From contig JALWYQ010000010.1 of the NCBI GenBank assembly GCA_027078365.1, positions 62,001 through 126,000 on the forward strand: DNA of 64,000 nucleotides, given 5' to 3'. Made by a program: the position numbers and the translations under genes. Of this stretch, positions 45,350 through 54,790 are shown one piece after another (the first letter of the stretch is position 1; each line of letters opens with the position of its first letter). The notes under the pieces are model-generated. The model was not told the origin of the DNA, did no database searches, and worked only from the letters and a program-made list of their open reading frames with translations. The stretch comes from Phycisphaerae bacterium (GTDB taxonomy: Bacteria > Planctomycetota > Phycisphaerae > Sedimentisphaerales > Sedimentisphaeraceae).

Positions 45350-47968
45350 ATGGCAAAGAACGAAACGAAACTCACTCCGGCAATGAAACAGTTTCACCAC
45401 TTTAAAGACAAATACCCCGATGCGGTATTGTTCTTTAGGCTCGGTGATTTCTACGAGACCTTCTATGAAGATGCGCATATATGCTCAAGGGTTCTTGGCC
45501 TAACACTGACAAGTCGCAACAAAAACAGTGACAATCCAATACCCCTAGCGGGGCTACCGTTTCATGCGGTAGATGGATATCTCAAGAAGATGATTCAGGC
45601 TGGATATAAGGTTGCTGTTTGCGAACAGATAGAAGATCCAAAATCTGCCAAAGGTATAGTTAAGAGAGATGTGGTGAGGGTAATTACCCCCGGAACATTA
45701 ACAGATGAGATGCTACTAGATGAAAAGGAAGACAACTTTCTCTGCGCAATACATCTTGGCAAAAAAAACACTTCCCTTAGCTGGGTTGACATCTCAACAG
45801 GTCATTTCTTTGTCGAAAGTATAGCTGACAATGAATTAATTGATGAGATTCTAAGGCTATCTCCAAAAGAATGTCTTGTGGCTCAAAGTCGCGGTGAACT
45901 TTTCAACAATGAACTCGAAAAGATAACCAAACAGATTCGTGAGCTAACTAACACAATCGTAACAGAGAGACCTGCATGGTACTTCGATCAATACTCTGCA
46001 TACAAGAAATTACTCAAACATTTTGGCACAAAAACTCTTGAGGGATTTGGCTTTTCGCAGGACGATGAACAAATCAGAGTTGCAGGCGCAATCTTAGAAT
46101 ATTTGGAAGAAACACAAAAAACTTCTCTTGGTCATATCAGATCAATAAAGAAAGTAGAGAAGCTCAATTACCTTCAAATAGACCAGACATCTCTGCGCAG
46201 CCTAGAGGTTTTATCTACAATGCGCACTGGTCAGAGAAAAGGTTCACTTTTAGAAACGATAGATTACACCCTCACGGGCATGGGCTCGCGCATGATGAGG
46301 TATTGGACCTGTATGCCTCTTTGTAATGCAGGAGAAATACTCAAGCGTCAGGATGCAACGCAAGAGCTTCTCACTGAAGAGAGCACATTAAGCAATCTGC
46401 GCAGCGAGCTAAAAATGATAGCAGACTTAGAGAGGATTGTCGCAAGGATTTCAACGTTTAGGACAAATCCCAAAGACTTAATCGCCCTTGGTGATACGCT
46501 ACGAAGAATACCAATATTGCGAGAGATATTAGAAAACTGCAATAGTGCTATACTAAAAACTCTAGCAAGCCGTTGCGATAGCATGGACGAACTTGGAGCT
46601 TTATTAGAATCAGCAATTGAGCCAGACCCACCTGCTCACCTGCGCGATGGTGGTGTTATTAGAAGTGGCTTCAACGCAGAATTAGATGAATTACGAGCAA
46701 TAGCAAAAGATGGACAAAGCTGGCTTAGTGAATACCAGAAAAAGGAAATGGAACGAACTGGTATAGCCAACCTTAAACTCGGATTCAATAAAGTATTTGG
46801 CTACTACATCGAAGTAAGCCATGCGATGGCAGACAAAACACCGCCAGAATATATACGCAAACAAACAATCAAGAATGCCGAAAGATACATCACGCAGGAA
46901 CTAAAAGAGTACGAACAAAAAGTTCTTTCGGCTCAAGATAAATCTATTGAGATAGAAAACAGACTCTTTGAACAAATCAGAGAAGAGACAACCAAATACA
47001 TTGAACGCTTGCAGAATCTAGCCGACTGCATTGCTACATGTGATTGCCTTGCTTCATTCGCTTTTCTAGCTAGAGAAAAACACTATATCCGACCAGAGAT
47101 TCTTGAAACAAACGATCTAATAATTGAAGAAGGAAAACATCCCGTCGTAGCAGATATGCTAGGTAGCGAGTTCGTCTCTAACGATGTTTCACTTGATAAT
47201 ACTAACGGCAATATTGCAATTATAACTGGCCCTAATATGAGCGGTAAGAGTACCTACATTCGTCAAGTTGCTTTGTTGGTTCTTTTAGCGCAGATGGGAA
47301 GTTTTATTCCTGCTAAAAAAGCCTCTATTGGATTAGTTGATAGGATTTTCACCAGAGTCGGCGCCAGCGATGAACTCTCACGAGGCCAATCTACTTTTAT
47401 GGTAGAAATGATAGAAACTGCCAATATAGTAAACAATGCCAGCGAGAAATCTTTGGTTATCTTAGATGAAGTCGGTCGTGGAACTAGCACCTATGACGGA
47501 CTAAGCCTCGCTTGGGCGATAACAGAATATTTAGCCAATACTATTAGATGTCGCACATTATTTGCAACCCACTATCATGAGTTGACTAAACTCAGTGATA
47601 TCCTAACCAACGTCAAGAACTACAACGTAGCAGTTCGTGAGTGGATGGACGAGGTTGTATTCTTACACAAGATTATCCCAGGCGCAACTGATAAAAGCTA
47701 CGGAGTACATGTTGCAAGACTTGCAGGTTTGCCATCAAGTATCACCGAACGAAGCAAAGAAATCCTTGAGGACTTAGAGAGCACCTTCGCCAAAGAAGCC
47801 ACGAACGAGAAGCTAGCAAAAAACAAAACCTCCGATGCAGATGAGAATTCGTTGTTTGTAGAAAAACACAAATCCGTTCTGGATAAACTCTCAACCCTCG
47901 ACGTTAACAATCTAACTCCGCTAGAGGCAATTAATCTGCTAAGTCAAATCAAAGAGGAGATTGGATAG
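45350..47968 (+). CDS. mutS: DNA mismatch repair protein MutS
   Basis: 872 residues, standard MutS1. Mismatch-binding domain begins with PAMKQFHHFKDKYPD and contains the FYETF motif of the Phe-x-Glu wedge; the ATPase has Walker A GPNMSGKST (627-635), DEVGRGTSTYDG and TLFATHYHEL. A linker and a beta-clamp/tetramer-like tail end the protein. mutL is not in the window. Confidence 0.97.
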   Translation: MAKNETKLTPAMKQFHHFKDKYPDAVLFFRLGDFYETFYEDAHICSRVLGLTLTSRNKNSDNPIPLAGLPFHAVDGYLKKMIQAGYKVAVCEQIEDPKSAKGIVKRDVVRVITPGTLTDEMLLDEKEDNFLCAIHLGKKNTSLSWVDISTGHFFVESIADNELIDEILRLSPKECLVAQSRGELFNNELEKITKQIRELTNTIVTERPAWYFDQYSAYKKLLKHFGTKTLEGFGFSQDDEQIRVAGAILEYLEETQKTSLGHIRSIKKVEKLNYLQIDQTSLRSLEVLSTMRTGQRKGSLLETIDYTLTGMGSRMMRYWTCMPLCNAGEILKRQDATQELLTEESTLSNLRSELKMIADLERIVARISTFRTNPKDLIALGDTLRRIPILREILENCNSAILKTLASRCDSMDELGALLESAIEPDPPAHLRDGGVIRSGFNAELDELRAIAKDGQSWLSEYQKKEMERTGIANLKLGFNKVFGYYIEVSHAMADKTPPEYIRKQTIKNAERYITQELKEYEQKVLSAQDKSIEIENRLFEQIREETTKYIERLQNLADCIATCDCLASFAFLAREKHYIRPEILETNDLIIEEGKHPVVADMLGSEFVSNDVSLDNTNGNIAIITGPNMSGKSTYIRQVALLVLLAQMGSFIPAKKASIGLVDRIFTRVGASDELSRGQSTFMVEMIETANIVNNASEKSLVILDEVGRGTSTYDGLSLAWAITEYLANTIRCRTLFATHYHELTKLSDILTNVKNYNVAVREWMDEVVFLHKIIPGATDKSYGVHVARLAGLPSSITERSKEILEDLESTFAKEATNEKLAKNKTSDADENSLFVEKHKSVLDKLSTLDVNNLTPLEAINLLSQIKEEIG

Positions 47969-47977
47969 TAATTTATA

Positions 47978-48240
47978 GAACCTTTTTTTCATCATAAAGC
48001 ATGAATGCAACAATTAAGGGACGCACCTACGGAGCTAATCTGTTTGTTGCATGTTGTAGTGTTACAAAGGTTATGCTCCTACGGAGCATTTGCGGCAGAG
48101 CCACAAGGAAATGCAACATTACAAAGATAGTGCTTCTATAAAGCAAGATCTGTATAGAATCCCGTAGGGATGCCACCTTTGTAACTCCGAAGGATATAAC
48201 CCTCTCCCCTTCTAGCTCCAGAGGAGCGACATCTTTGTTA
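47978..48240. repeat. Cluster of short hairpin modules joined by TTACAAAG/CTTTGTAA
   Basis: Seven small palindromes in about 210 bp: GCACCTACGGAGC (48023), ATGCTCCTACGGAGCAT (48073-48089), GGCAGAGCC (48094), GCTTCTATAAAGC (48132), ATCCCGTAGGGAT (48159-48171), TCCGAAGGA (48186) and GCTCCAGAGGAGC (48215-48227). They are spaced by TTACAAAG (48062 and 48119) and by its reverse complement CTTTGTAA (48177) or CTTTGTTA (48233). The cluster starts with GAACCTTTTT (47978). Similar words recur at 51.9 kb. I read this as a mobile REP-like repeat family. Confidence 0.65.
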
Positions 48241-48370
48241 AAGGTTAAGGAGTCAAGCTCTCAAGTGTTATTCAACGCCACCTGCAATACCAAAGTCCAT
48301 CGCCCCTTCATATCCTTCACGGCAAATAGATTTTTAAGATTTCAGGGTTTTTATAAAACAAGCTCTTCTA

Positions 48371-48420
48371 TTTCGTTTCGTTTGCGCCTTCTGCGTCATT
48401 TGCGTTCCTTAGCGTTAATG
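48371..48420. repeat. TTTGCG degenerate tandem repeat
   Basis: Four to five copies of TTNGCG (TTTGCG, TCTGCG, TTTGCG, TTAGCG, preceded by TTTCG units) at about 10-bp spacing, next to the GH115-like gene end. The stretch 48241-48370 shows nothing else. Confidence 0.5.
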
Positions 48421-48428
48421 CAGTTATT

Positions 48429-50489
48429 TTAAGCCTCCGGATAAAGCGTTAGATCTTTCCTGTAAGCTGTCTTGTAGTTAGGATTGTAGTGATACGCTGA
48501 ATAAATAAGCTGCGGGCCTTCTGCATCTCCTGGCAGATTCATCCAACGCAGGTGGTCTAGCATCTGGAGATAACCTTTTAAGAATTTGTAGTTCTTTTCT
48601 ATTCTAGTGTTTAAATCATTTTTATTCCAACCTACAAACTTTCCATACTCGAGTTCTTTGCGCAGCTCTAGGAGTTGTTCATATTCTAGGCAAGCCTGCT
48701 CGGCCTCGAGGTAGCTTTTGTAAGTTTCTTTTTGCAGATAGTTCTCGATTGATACAGAGAAATGATAGGCAATACTATTTAACAGATTAAGATATTTCGT
48801 TTGATACAATATCTCTTTATCAAAATAGTTTTTCTTGCTACCGCTAAGAATTGAAGACACTTCGCTGAGCTTAACAAGAAGAGCTTGCCATTTTGGTTTA
48901 TCTCCGGCAAATTTTTCTTTTAAGATGCTAATACCCTCTAGCAGGGTTGAGTGTTTTGTGAAACTTCCAATGAATGAGTTTGGCGCATCTTCATTGCGGC
49001 TATAGACTTGCTGCAATGTATAGCGTATAAGATTTGCGTAGTAGCTATCTTGGATAGCGTAATCGCTAAAATTCTCATCAAACAAAAATGGAAGGTGATA
49101 GAATTCCTTATAGAGCGCAGCCAAAACTCCGCTTTGCTCTGCGCCGTAGGTATCTTTGACAAACTCAAGATAGAAATAATCATTCTCTCTATCCTTAACA
49201 CTATCAAAATCATTCATATACTCAACAATCTGTTTGATGCCAAATATATGCTCTCGTATATTGCCAACATTAAGAACGATGTATTCTGTCATATTCTTTT
49301 CGATGGCTTTTTTAAACTCACGGTGGAAGATCTCTGGCTTTATAGAGTTACAACGCTGCGAGCCTAGCCCATCAAACATTTGAACGTGCTGATATATTCC
49401 ATATACGTCTCTGTCATCATCAGGCAGAGCTACTACTCTATTAGAATCAGTGAAGGCACTATTGATATCGATATTGATATTGCCCATAAAGGTTGTTGGA
49501 TGATTTTCAAAAACTCCAAAACCTGCATCGGCAAAGACAACAATCGTACCTTCAGGAACCTCCAAGAGCCCTTGCTTGTACATCGTTAGGATCTCGCCCC
49601 AAAGATTTAAAACATATGGAAGATCATTGTCTAGCCTATATTCTTTGATTAACTCTACTTGAGTCTTTAGAACTTCATTAACTATCTTAGCCTTCTGAGT
49701 AAGCGGTGCATTTGAGTCGATAGATGGATCATCTGCCCAGAACGGTCTATCCAACAAACCTCTGAAATTAATAGTCCATAAAACTCTCTTGCCGACATGT
49801 CTTTTTAGAGCCTTTTTCCAATAGTTTATAATGTCATTTTTATTGGTTGACCATGAAAAGCTCACCCCGCGAGGCCAATACAAAGGAGCGCTGCCGAGCG
49901 GCTCTGCGTGGTGCTGTGAGATAATAAGCCCCATATCCGAAGCAAGCTTAATCTGCTCTTCATCCGGTAGAATATTTGTGCCTGGGATTACACAGTTGCA
50001 CCCACAGCGCAGCATCATCTCGAAGATGTTTCTCATTACATCCATATTAAAGCCATGATAAGGGCTTCTCATCTTCCAACCGACTAGCAAATCTTCATCG
50101 TTTAGAAAGAAACCACGAAAACGGAAAGTTCTCTTCTTTGAGGTGATCTCTGTGATTGGCAACTCAATATATTCAGTTGGAGCTGAAGCTATCTCTGTAA
50201 AGTAATGATATGGAGATACATTGAGGAACGTTTCAGAAATATAATAAAGGCCATATATAAAAGATAGACTCGATGAACCGTAGATGTAAATTCCTGCCTC
50301 GCTGATATCGATTCTATACTGTTCATCATCTAGAGAATCGTCATCTCTAAACTCTAGAGTAATCTGAGATGCCCCAGAATCCTTTGCTACAAGAAGACTC
50401 TTGCGCAAATCATTCTCAAAAGATTCAACTGCATAATCTAGTGCTAAATCAGCCCTATCATTTTTGACTTTTATATATCCAACTTTCAT
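48429..50489 (-). CDS. Glycoside hydrolase family 115-like protein (intracellular)
   Basis: 686 residues. An N-terminal alpha/beta domain (to about 125) precedes the catalytic part with the GH115 signature FRFRGFFLNDEDLLVGW and later FWADDP and NVGN.RE motifs; GH115 enzymes are xylan alpha-1,2-glucuronidases that remove (4-O-methyl)glucuronic acid. It is shorter than the usual 800-1000 residues and seems to lack the C-terminal beta-sandwich. No signal peptide, so it should act on imported oligosaccharides. ATG 50489 is preferred: the extra 25 residues of the longer frame are not family-like. Divergent from the sialidase-like gene across an operator. Exact substrate unproven. Confidence 0.8.
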   Translation of the reverse strand: MKVGYIKVKNDRADLALDYAVESFENDLRKSLLVAKDSGASQITLEFRDDDSLDDEQYRIDISEAGIYIYGSSSLSFIYGLYYISETFLNVSPYHYFTEIASAPTEYIELPITEITSKKRTFRFRGFFLNDEDLLVGWKMRSPYHGFNMDVMRNIFEMMLRCGCNCVIPGTNILPDEEQIKLASDMGLIISQHHAEPLGSAPLYWPRGVSFSWSTNKNDIINYWKKALKRHVGKRVLWTINFRGLLDRPFWADDPSIDSNAPLTQKAKIVNEVLKTQVELIKEYRLDNDLPYVLNLWGEILTMYKQGLLEVPEGTIVVFADAGFGVFENHPTTFMGNINIDINSAFTDSNRVVALPDDDRDVYGIYQHVQMFDGLGSQRCNSIKPEIFHREFKKAIEKNMTEYIVLNVGNIREHIFGIKQIVEYMNDFDSVKDRENDYFYLEFVKDTYGAEQSGVLAALYKEFYHLPFLFDENFSDYAIQDSYYANLIRYTLQQVYSRNEDAPNSFIGSFTKHSTLLEGISILKEKFAGDKPKWQALLVKLSEVSSILSGSKKNYFDKEILYQTKYLNLLNSIAYHFSVSIENYLQKETYKSYLEAEQACLEYEQLLELRKELEYGKFVGWNKNDLNTRIEKNYKFLKGYLQMLDHLRWMNLPGDAEGPQLIYSAYHYNPNYKTAYRKDLTLYPEA

Positions 50490-50558
50490 AATTTTCTCTT
50501 TGATTATATTATCAATAACTTTAATAGTTAACGCCATCATATATATATTGAGATGCCT

Positions 50559-50584
50559 AATCAAGTAAGTAATTACACTTGATT
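50559..50584. promoter_or_regulatory. Inverted-repeat operator between the GH115-like and sialidase-like genes
   Basis: Perfect 8-bp arms AATCAAGT (50559-50566) and ACTTGATT (50577-50584); the right arm covers the -35 of the rightward promoter. Confidence 0.6.
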
Positions 50585-50607
50585 GTTGATGTTGCCAAGA
50601 GTATACT
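50579..50607 (+). promoter_or_regulatory. Promoter of the sialidase-like gene
   Basis: TTGATT (50579-50584), 17-nt spacer, TATACT (50602-50607); leader about 45 nt. Confidence 0.55.
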
Positions 50608-50658
50608 CCACTCGGATTGTTTAATACTAATTTATAGTTTAATTACCGAGCTAAAAGC

Positions 50659-51798
50659 ATGAAAATAGAGAGAATATTCCACTTTGAAAAAGAAAGTGAG
50701 CCTAATTATTTCCACCCCGCAATAAGCCCAATACCAGAAGGAATGCTTATGACACTGCAAATCTTCAACGGAGCTGGCGATACATACGGGCCTCCACTAC
50801 AGGCCATATCAACCGACGATTGCGCAAGTTGGACTCAAGCAGAAGTAATACCGCCCTTAGATATGGTAAAGTTAGCTGAGGATGTTTACGAGGGAGTTGC
50901 AGACATACGCCCCTTTTACCATGAGAAGACCAATAGCACAATCGTGATAGGCTGCACCACTTTCTACGGATCAAAAAAACTCATAGAAGCAGACAAGAGC
51001 CTTCATCCAGAGAAATACTGCCAAAAACCAGTCTATACAATCAGAGACTCAAACGGTAATTACTCAGCAAGACAAGAGCTATCACACCCCTTCTTCAAAG
51101 ACAACAAAAACTGGAGAGTTGCCTGCCCTCAGATCGAGATTTTGGAGAATGGTGACGTTATAATCCCAATTTATTACGCCGACCCAAACGAAAATAGAGA
51201 GTACTCTTGCTGCACAATGCTTTGTAGCTTCGATGGAAAAACTCTCAAAGAAAAGGAAGTTGGCGCAGCGGTTGAAGTAGAAGCAAAATACGCAGTAGAG
51301 CCTTCAATCGTCAGATTCAAAGACAAATTCTATATGACGATAAGAGCAATGAACGACCACGGCTACGTGGCAACCTCAAGCGATGGACTAAACTGGGACA
51401 AGGCAACCGCATGGAAATGGGACAACTCGGAAGATATACTCTTAGAATCAACGCAGCAGCATTGGATGCTTCTTGGCGATAAGATTTACCTAGTCTATAC
51501 AAGACCAACCAAAGACAATGCCGATGTTAGGTGGAGCCGAGCTCCATTGTTTTTCGCGGAATTTGACCCTTCAAAAAAATGCCTAATTAAATCAACAGAA
51601 GAAATCGCAGTACCAGTCATGCGTAAAGACGGAACCGCATACCTTATGGGCAATTTCCATGTTGCCAATATATCTAAAGAAAAAGCGATTATCTCAGATG
51701 CGCCAATCTGGTTTGAGATAACAAAAGAGGCCTTTGTCGAAGATGACTATATCAGTGCGTATAATAATAAGGTAGTCATCGTGAAGGTTAGTCTTTAG
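50659..51798 (+). CDS. Sialidase-like beta-propeller protein (intracellular)
   Basis: 379 residues of beta-propeller character. Asp-box-like repeats are visible (STDDCASWT near 52 and SSDGLNW near 231), with VACPQIEILENGDVIIP and AVEPSIVRFKDKFYMTIR as typical blade sequences. This fits BNR/sialidase-like or related glycosidase families; the catalytic residues cannot be assigned by eye. No signal peptide. Together with the divergent GH115-like gene it suggests intracellular breakdown of acidic oligosaccharides. True substrate unknown. Confidence 0.75.
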   Translation: MKIERIFHFEKESEPNYFHPAISPIPEGMLMTLQIFNGAGDTYGPPLQAISTDDCASWTQAEVIPPLDMVKLAEDVYEGVADIRPFYHEKTNSTIVIGCTTFYGSKKLIEADKSLHPEKYCQKPVYTIRDSNGNYSARQELSHPFFKDNKNWRVACPQIEILENGDVIIPIYYADPNENREYSCCTMLCSFDGKTLKEKEVGAAVEVEAKYAVEPSIVRFKDKFYMTIRAMNDHGYVATSSDGLNWDKATAWKWDNSEDILLESTQQHWMLLGDKIYLVYTRPTKDNADVRWSRAPLFFAEFDPSKKCLIKSTEEIAVPVMRKDGTAYLMGNFHVANISKEKAIISDAPIWFEITKEAFVEDDYISAYNNKVVIVKVSL

Positions 51799-51872
51799 GT
51801 TGATTAACGCTAAAAACGTTAAGAATGGCAATTTACCTTTACAAGCGTAGCTCAACCTTTCATTCGACCTAG

Positions 51873-51980
51873 AAAAGGTTCCTGACCAAACTACAAAGAG
51901 GCCGCCCCCACGGGACTGGGAGGCTATGGCGATTTTTATCCCTTCGGGTTACAAAGACAACAAAAAAGGTTCCTGACCCC
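51873..51980. repeat. Second hairpin-module repeat cluster
   Basis: Direct repeat AAAAGGTTCCTGACC (51873-51887 and 51964-51978) encloses a GC-rich segment with CCC-TTC-GGG and the linker TTACAAAG (51949-51956), the same word found in the 48-kb cluster. Confidence 0.6.
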
Positions 51981-51990
51981 TTTAATTCAT

Positions 51991-52716
51991 CTACCCTTCA
52001 AGGCTACTAAACACGTCATAGCTGTAGAGAGCGACTTCGTCAAAACGCGCATCGTTGTGCCATTTTTCTAGAAAATTGTAATCGAGATATTTTTGAGATA
52101 CCCTAAGTTTCAAAATCGCCTGACAGTTGTCATTCTGAGGCTTCCTCTTTATGGTTCTACTTTTAACCACAACATTTTTAGCCTCTAACTCAGAGATAAC
52201 TTCATCGAGAAGATCGAGCCCGCCATTCCAATCCATACGCATTGTAAAATAGATATTCTTACTCAGAGGAAGAGTATGTAGGACGTAGAGAGAGAAAAGT
52301 ATAAGTGCTGTGAGTGTTATAGAGATAACATAATAGCCAACTCCAACCGCGATACCTATGGCGGCAACCGCCCATATAGATGCTGCGGTTGTAAGCCCGC
52401 GTATGGAATCATTACTTTTTATAATAGCTCCAGCACCGAGAAAACCAACACCTGTGATTATTCCAGCGGCAATACGGGCTGGGTCCATTCGGATAACAGA
52501 ACTAGAATCAATATTGTATTGGGTGAACATACGATCAAAAACTATCGTAACCGCCGCAGAGCCAATACAGACAAGAATATTTGTACGAAGCCCCGCAACT
52601 CGGCCTCTAAGTTGCCTCTCCATACCGACAAGACCGCCAAGTAGCATTGCCACAAGTATTCTAATTATGTATATATTGTCCAACTCAACTGCATCAACTA
52701 TATTTTTAATATCCAT
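51991..52716 (-). CDS. MgtC/SapB-family membrane protein
   Basis: 241 residues. N-terminal MgtC domain with about four to five helices and the motifs LLGGLVGMERQ, RVAGLRTNILVCIGSA, GIITGVGFLGAGAI and RGLTTAASIWAVAAIG; the C-terminal ~85 residues form an ACT-like soluble domain. MgtC proteins influence magnesium/phosphate homeostasis and F-ATPase activity in pathogens; here only the family is certain. GGAG is 5 nt before the ATG. Confidence 0.9.
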   Translation of the reverse strand: MDIKNIVDAVELDNIYIIRILVAMLLGGLVGMERQLRGRVAGLRTNILVCIGSAAVTIVFDRMFTQYNIDSSSVIRMDPARIAAGIITGVGFLGAGAIIKSNDSIRGLTTAASIWAVAAIGIAVGVGYYVISITLTALILFSLYVLHTLPLSKNIYFTMRMDWNGGLDLLDEVISELEAKNVVVKSRTIKRKPQNDNCQAILKLRVSQKYLDYNFLEKWHNDARFDEVALYSYDVFSSLEG

Positions 52717-53029
52717 ATAAACTCCAATAACCTCTTTTCTAAGACACTAGAGAAACTGTCAACTTCGTAATTTTATCTGTCAGATTTATCAAACACAACA
52801 GTAACTAAATCGTCAAAATTAGACGGTTAAGATTAGCTCAATATTACGGAAACATTGGTTCTGTTTTTGTTTTTTTACCGCAAATACAATAAAGACTCAC
52901 AACGAAGAAACATTCTCGCCCTTAATTCGCAAAATTCCAGTCTTTTTGTTTTAAAGACTACCTTATGTGATGCTATAATGCACCAGATTTGACATACGAA
53001 CATAAAATATCGGTTACAGTTTATGGAAA
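52717..53029. other. AT-rich intergenic region before recJ
   Basis: Contains an extended -10 promoter, TGC-TATAAT (52971-52979), directed toward recJ, with no good -35. Nothing else seen. Confidence 0.5.
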
Positions 53030-54784
53030 ATGCGGATGCGATTTGCTGCAAGGATGCAAAAATTAAGTAAGAAATGGGTTATCGCTCCTTCTAAGCCAGA
53101 AGAGTCCAAAGCGCTTGCGCAGCAATTAAATACAAGCACCATTGTTGCCCAGATACTTCTCAACCGAAACATTAGAGATTTAGAAGTTGCCAAGAAGTTC
53201 ATCAATCCCAAACTCACCGACATATTAGAGCCATCCCTCATGCCTGGTGTCGAAAAGGCAGTTGATAGGATTTTAGAAGCTTTAGCAGCAAATGAGAAAA
53301 TCACCATCTACGGCGACTACGATGTTGACGGTATAACCTCAACATCAATACTGTGGCATCTATTTAAAATGCTTGGGGCAAACGTCGATTACTACATTCC
53401 CCACCGCATAGAAGAGGGTTACGGATTAAATATTGAATCAATTAAAGAGATTGCCAAGACAAAGACAAAGCTCATAATCACGGTGGATTGTGGAGTTACC
53501 GCTATAAATGAGGTAAATCTCGCCAAATCCCTTGGCATCGAGATGATAATCACAGACCATCACGAGCCTTCAAGAGAATTACCAGATGCCCTTGCAATAG
53601 TACATCCATTATTAGATAACTACCCAAACCCGCAATCTGCCGGCGCAATGGTGGCGTTTAAACTAGCTTGGGCAGTAAGTAATCGCTATAAAGAAGATAC
53701 GAAACTCTACCCAAAACTCAGGGAGTTCTTATTAAATGCCACAAATTTGGCAATGCTAGGAACAATCTCAGATGTTATGGATTTAGTTGGCGAGAACCGC
53801 TCGCTTGCCCATTACGGCCTAAACGCAATGCCATCATCAAAACTTCCTGGCATTAGAGCTCTACTTAACGCAAACGGACTTGATGGCAAAAACCTTGATA
53901 GTGAATCAGTCGCTTTTGGTATTGCCCCTATGCTAAATGCCGCAGGAAGAATGGGACATGCCCGCTTGGCAGTTGAACTACTCACAAGCGATAACGATTT
54001 GCGCAGCATCCGTATTGTCGAATACCTCAAACAACAAAACACAAAGAGACGCTCAACCGAGAAGAAGATATTCAAGCAGGCTAGTGAGCTGATTGCTGCC
54101 CATAAGCTTGACCACCCAGATAACAGAAGCATTGTTTTGTCTAGTGAAGACTGGCATCAGGGAGTTATAGGCATTGTTGCCTCTAGGGTGATAGAAAAGT
54201 ACTACCGCCCTACTATTATGTTAAATTCTTCAAACGGAGTAAGTGTTGGCTCGGCAAGAAGTATCGAAGGGTTTAATATCCTAAACGCAATCGAGGCTTG
54301 CAAAGAACATTTAATTAGCTTTGGTGGTCATGCCATGGCTGCAGGGTTGCAAATTGAGACAAAAAAGATTGCTGACTTTGCAGTGGCATTTGAAGAATAC
54401 ACGAAAGAAAACTTACGAGAGAACGAGATTGAATCCAAACTCTACATCGATGGAGAATACCCTCTAAGCACGTTCAACATAAGACTAATCGAAGAACTCA
54501 ACAAGCTTGGCCCATTTGGAAAGGCAAATCCAAAACCTATCTTTGCTACCCGTGCGGTTGAACTAGTTGGAAAACCGCGGACTGTCGGAGCCAAAGGCGA
54601 ACATCTGCAGATAACAATAAGAGACAACACCAACACTCTGCGCTGTATTGGTTTTAGAATGGGCAATCTTGATAAGAGATTGCAAGAGGCGGATTTCTTT
54701 AGTATTGCATACGAACCACAGATAAATGAATACAACGGTTCAAGAACCGTTCAGCTAGTTTTAACCGATATAAAATTTGAGTGA
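53030..54784 (+). CDS. recJ: Single-stranded-DNA-specific exonuclease RecJ
   Basis: 5'-3' ssDNA exonuclease of recombination and repair. 584 residues: DHH domain with YGDYDVDGITS (near 97-107) and DHHEP (near 178), DHHA1 domain with FGGHAMAAGL, and a C-terminal OB-fold. Start uncertain: ATG codons at 53030, 53036 and 53054 are all possible; the first is given. The thioesterase gene starts 6 nt after its stop. Confidence 0.93.
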   Translation: MRMRFAARMQKLSKKWVIAPSKPEESKALAQQLNTSTIVAQILLNRNIRDLEVAKKFINPKLTDILEPSLMPGVEKAVDRILEALAANEKITIYGDYDVDGITSTSILWHLFKMLGANVDYYIPHRIEEGYGLNIESIKEIAKTKTKLIITVDCGVTAINEVNLAKSLGIEMIITDHHEPSRELPDALAIVHPLLDNYPNPQSAGAMVAFKLAWAVSNRYKEDTKLYPKLREFLLNATNLAMLGTISDVMDLVGENRSLAHYGLNAMPSSKLPGIRALLNANGLDGKNLDSESVAFGIAPMLNAAGRMGHARLAVELLTSDNDLRSIRIVEYLKQQNTKRRSTEKKIFKQASELIAAHKLDHPDNRSIVLSSEDWHQGVIGIVASRVIEKYYRPTIMLNSSNGVSVGSARSIEGFNILNAIEACKEHLISFGGHAMAAGLQIETKKIADFAVAFEEYTKENLRENEIESKLYIDGEYPLSTFNIRLIEELNKLGPFGKANPKPIFATRAVELVGKPRTVGAKGEHLQITIRDNTNTLRCIGFRMGNLDKRLQEADFFSIAYEPQINEYNGSRTVQLVLTDIKFE

Positions 54785-54790
54785 TTGAAA

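Noticed and set aside
41811-48000. mnmE assigned to the GTPase at 44171
   Set aside because: The C-terminal CIGK motif is missing, so only an MnmE-like call is given.
47978-48240. CRISPR array
   Set aside because: The palindromes differ in sequence and the spacing is irregular; there are no identical repeats with unique spacers and no cas genes.
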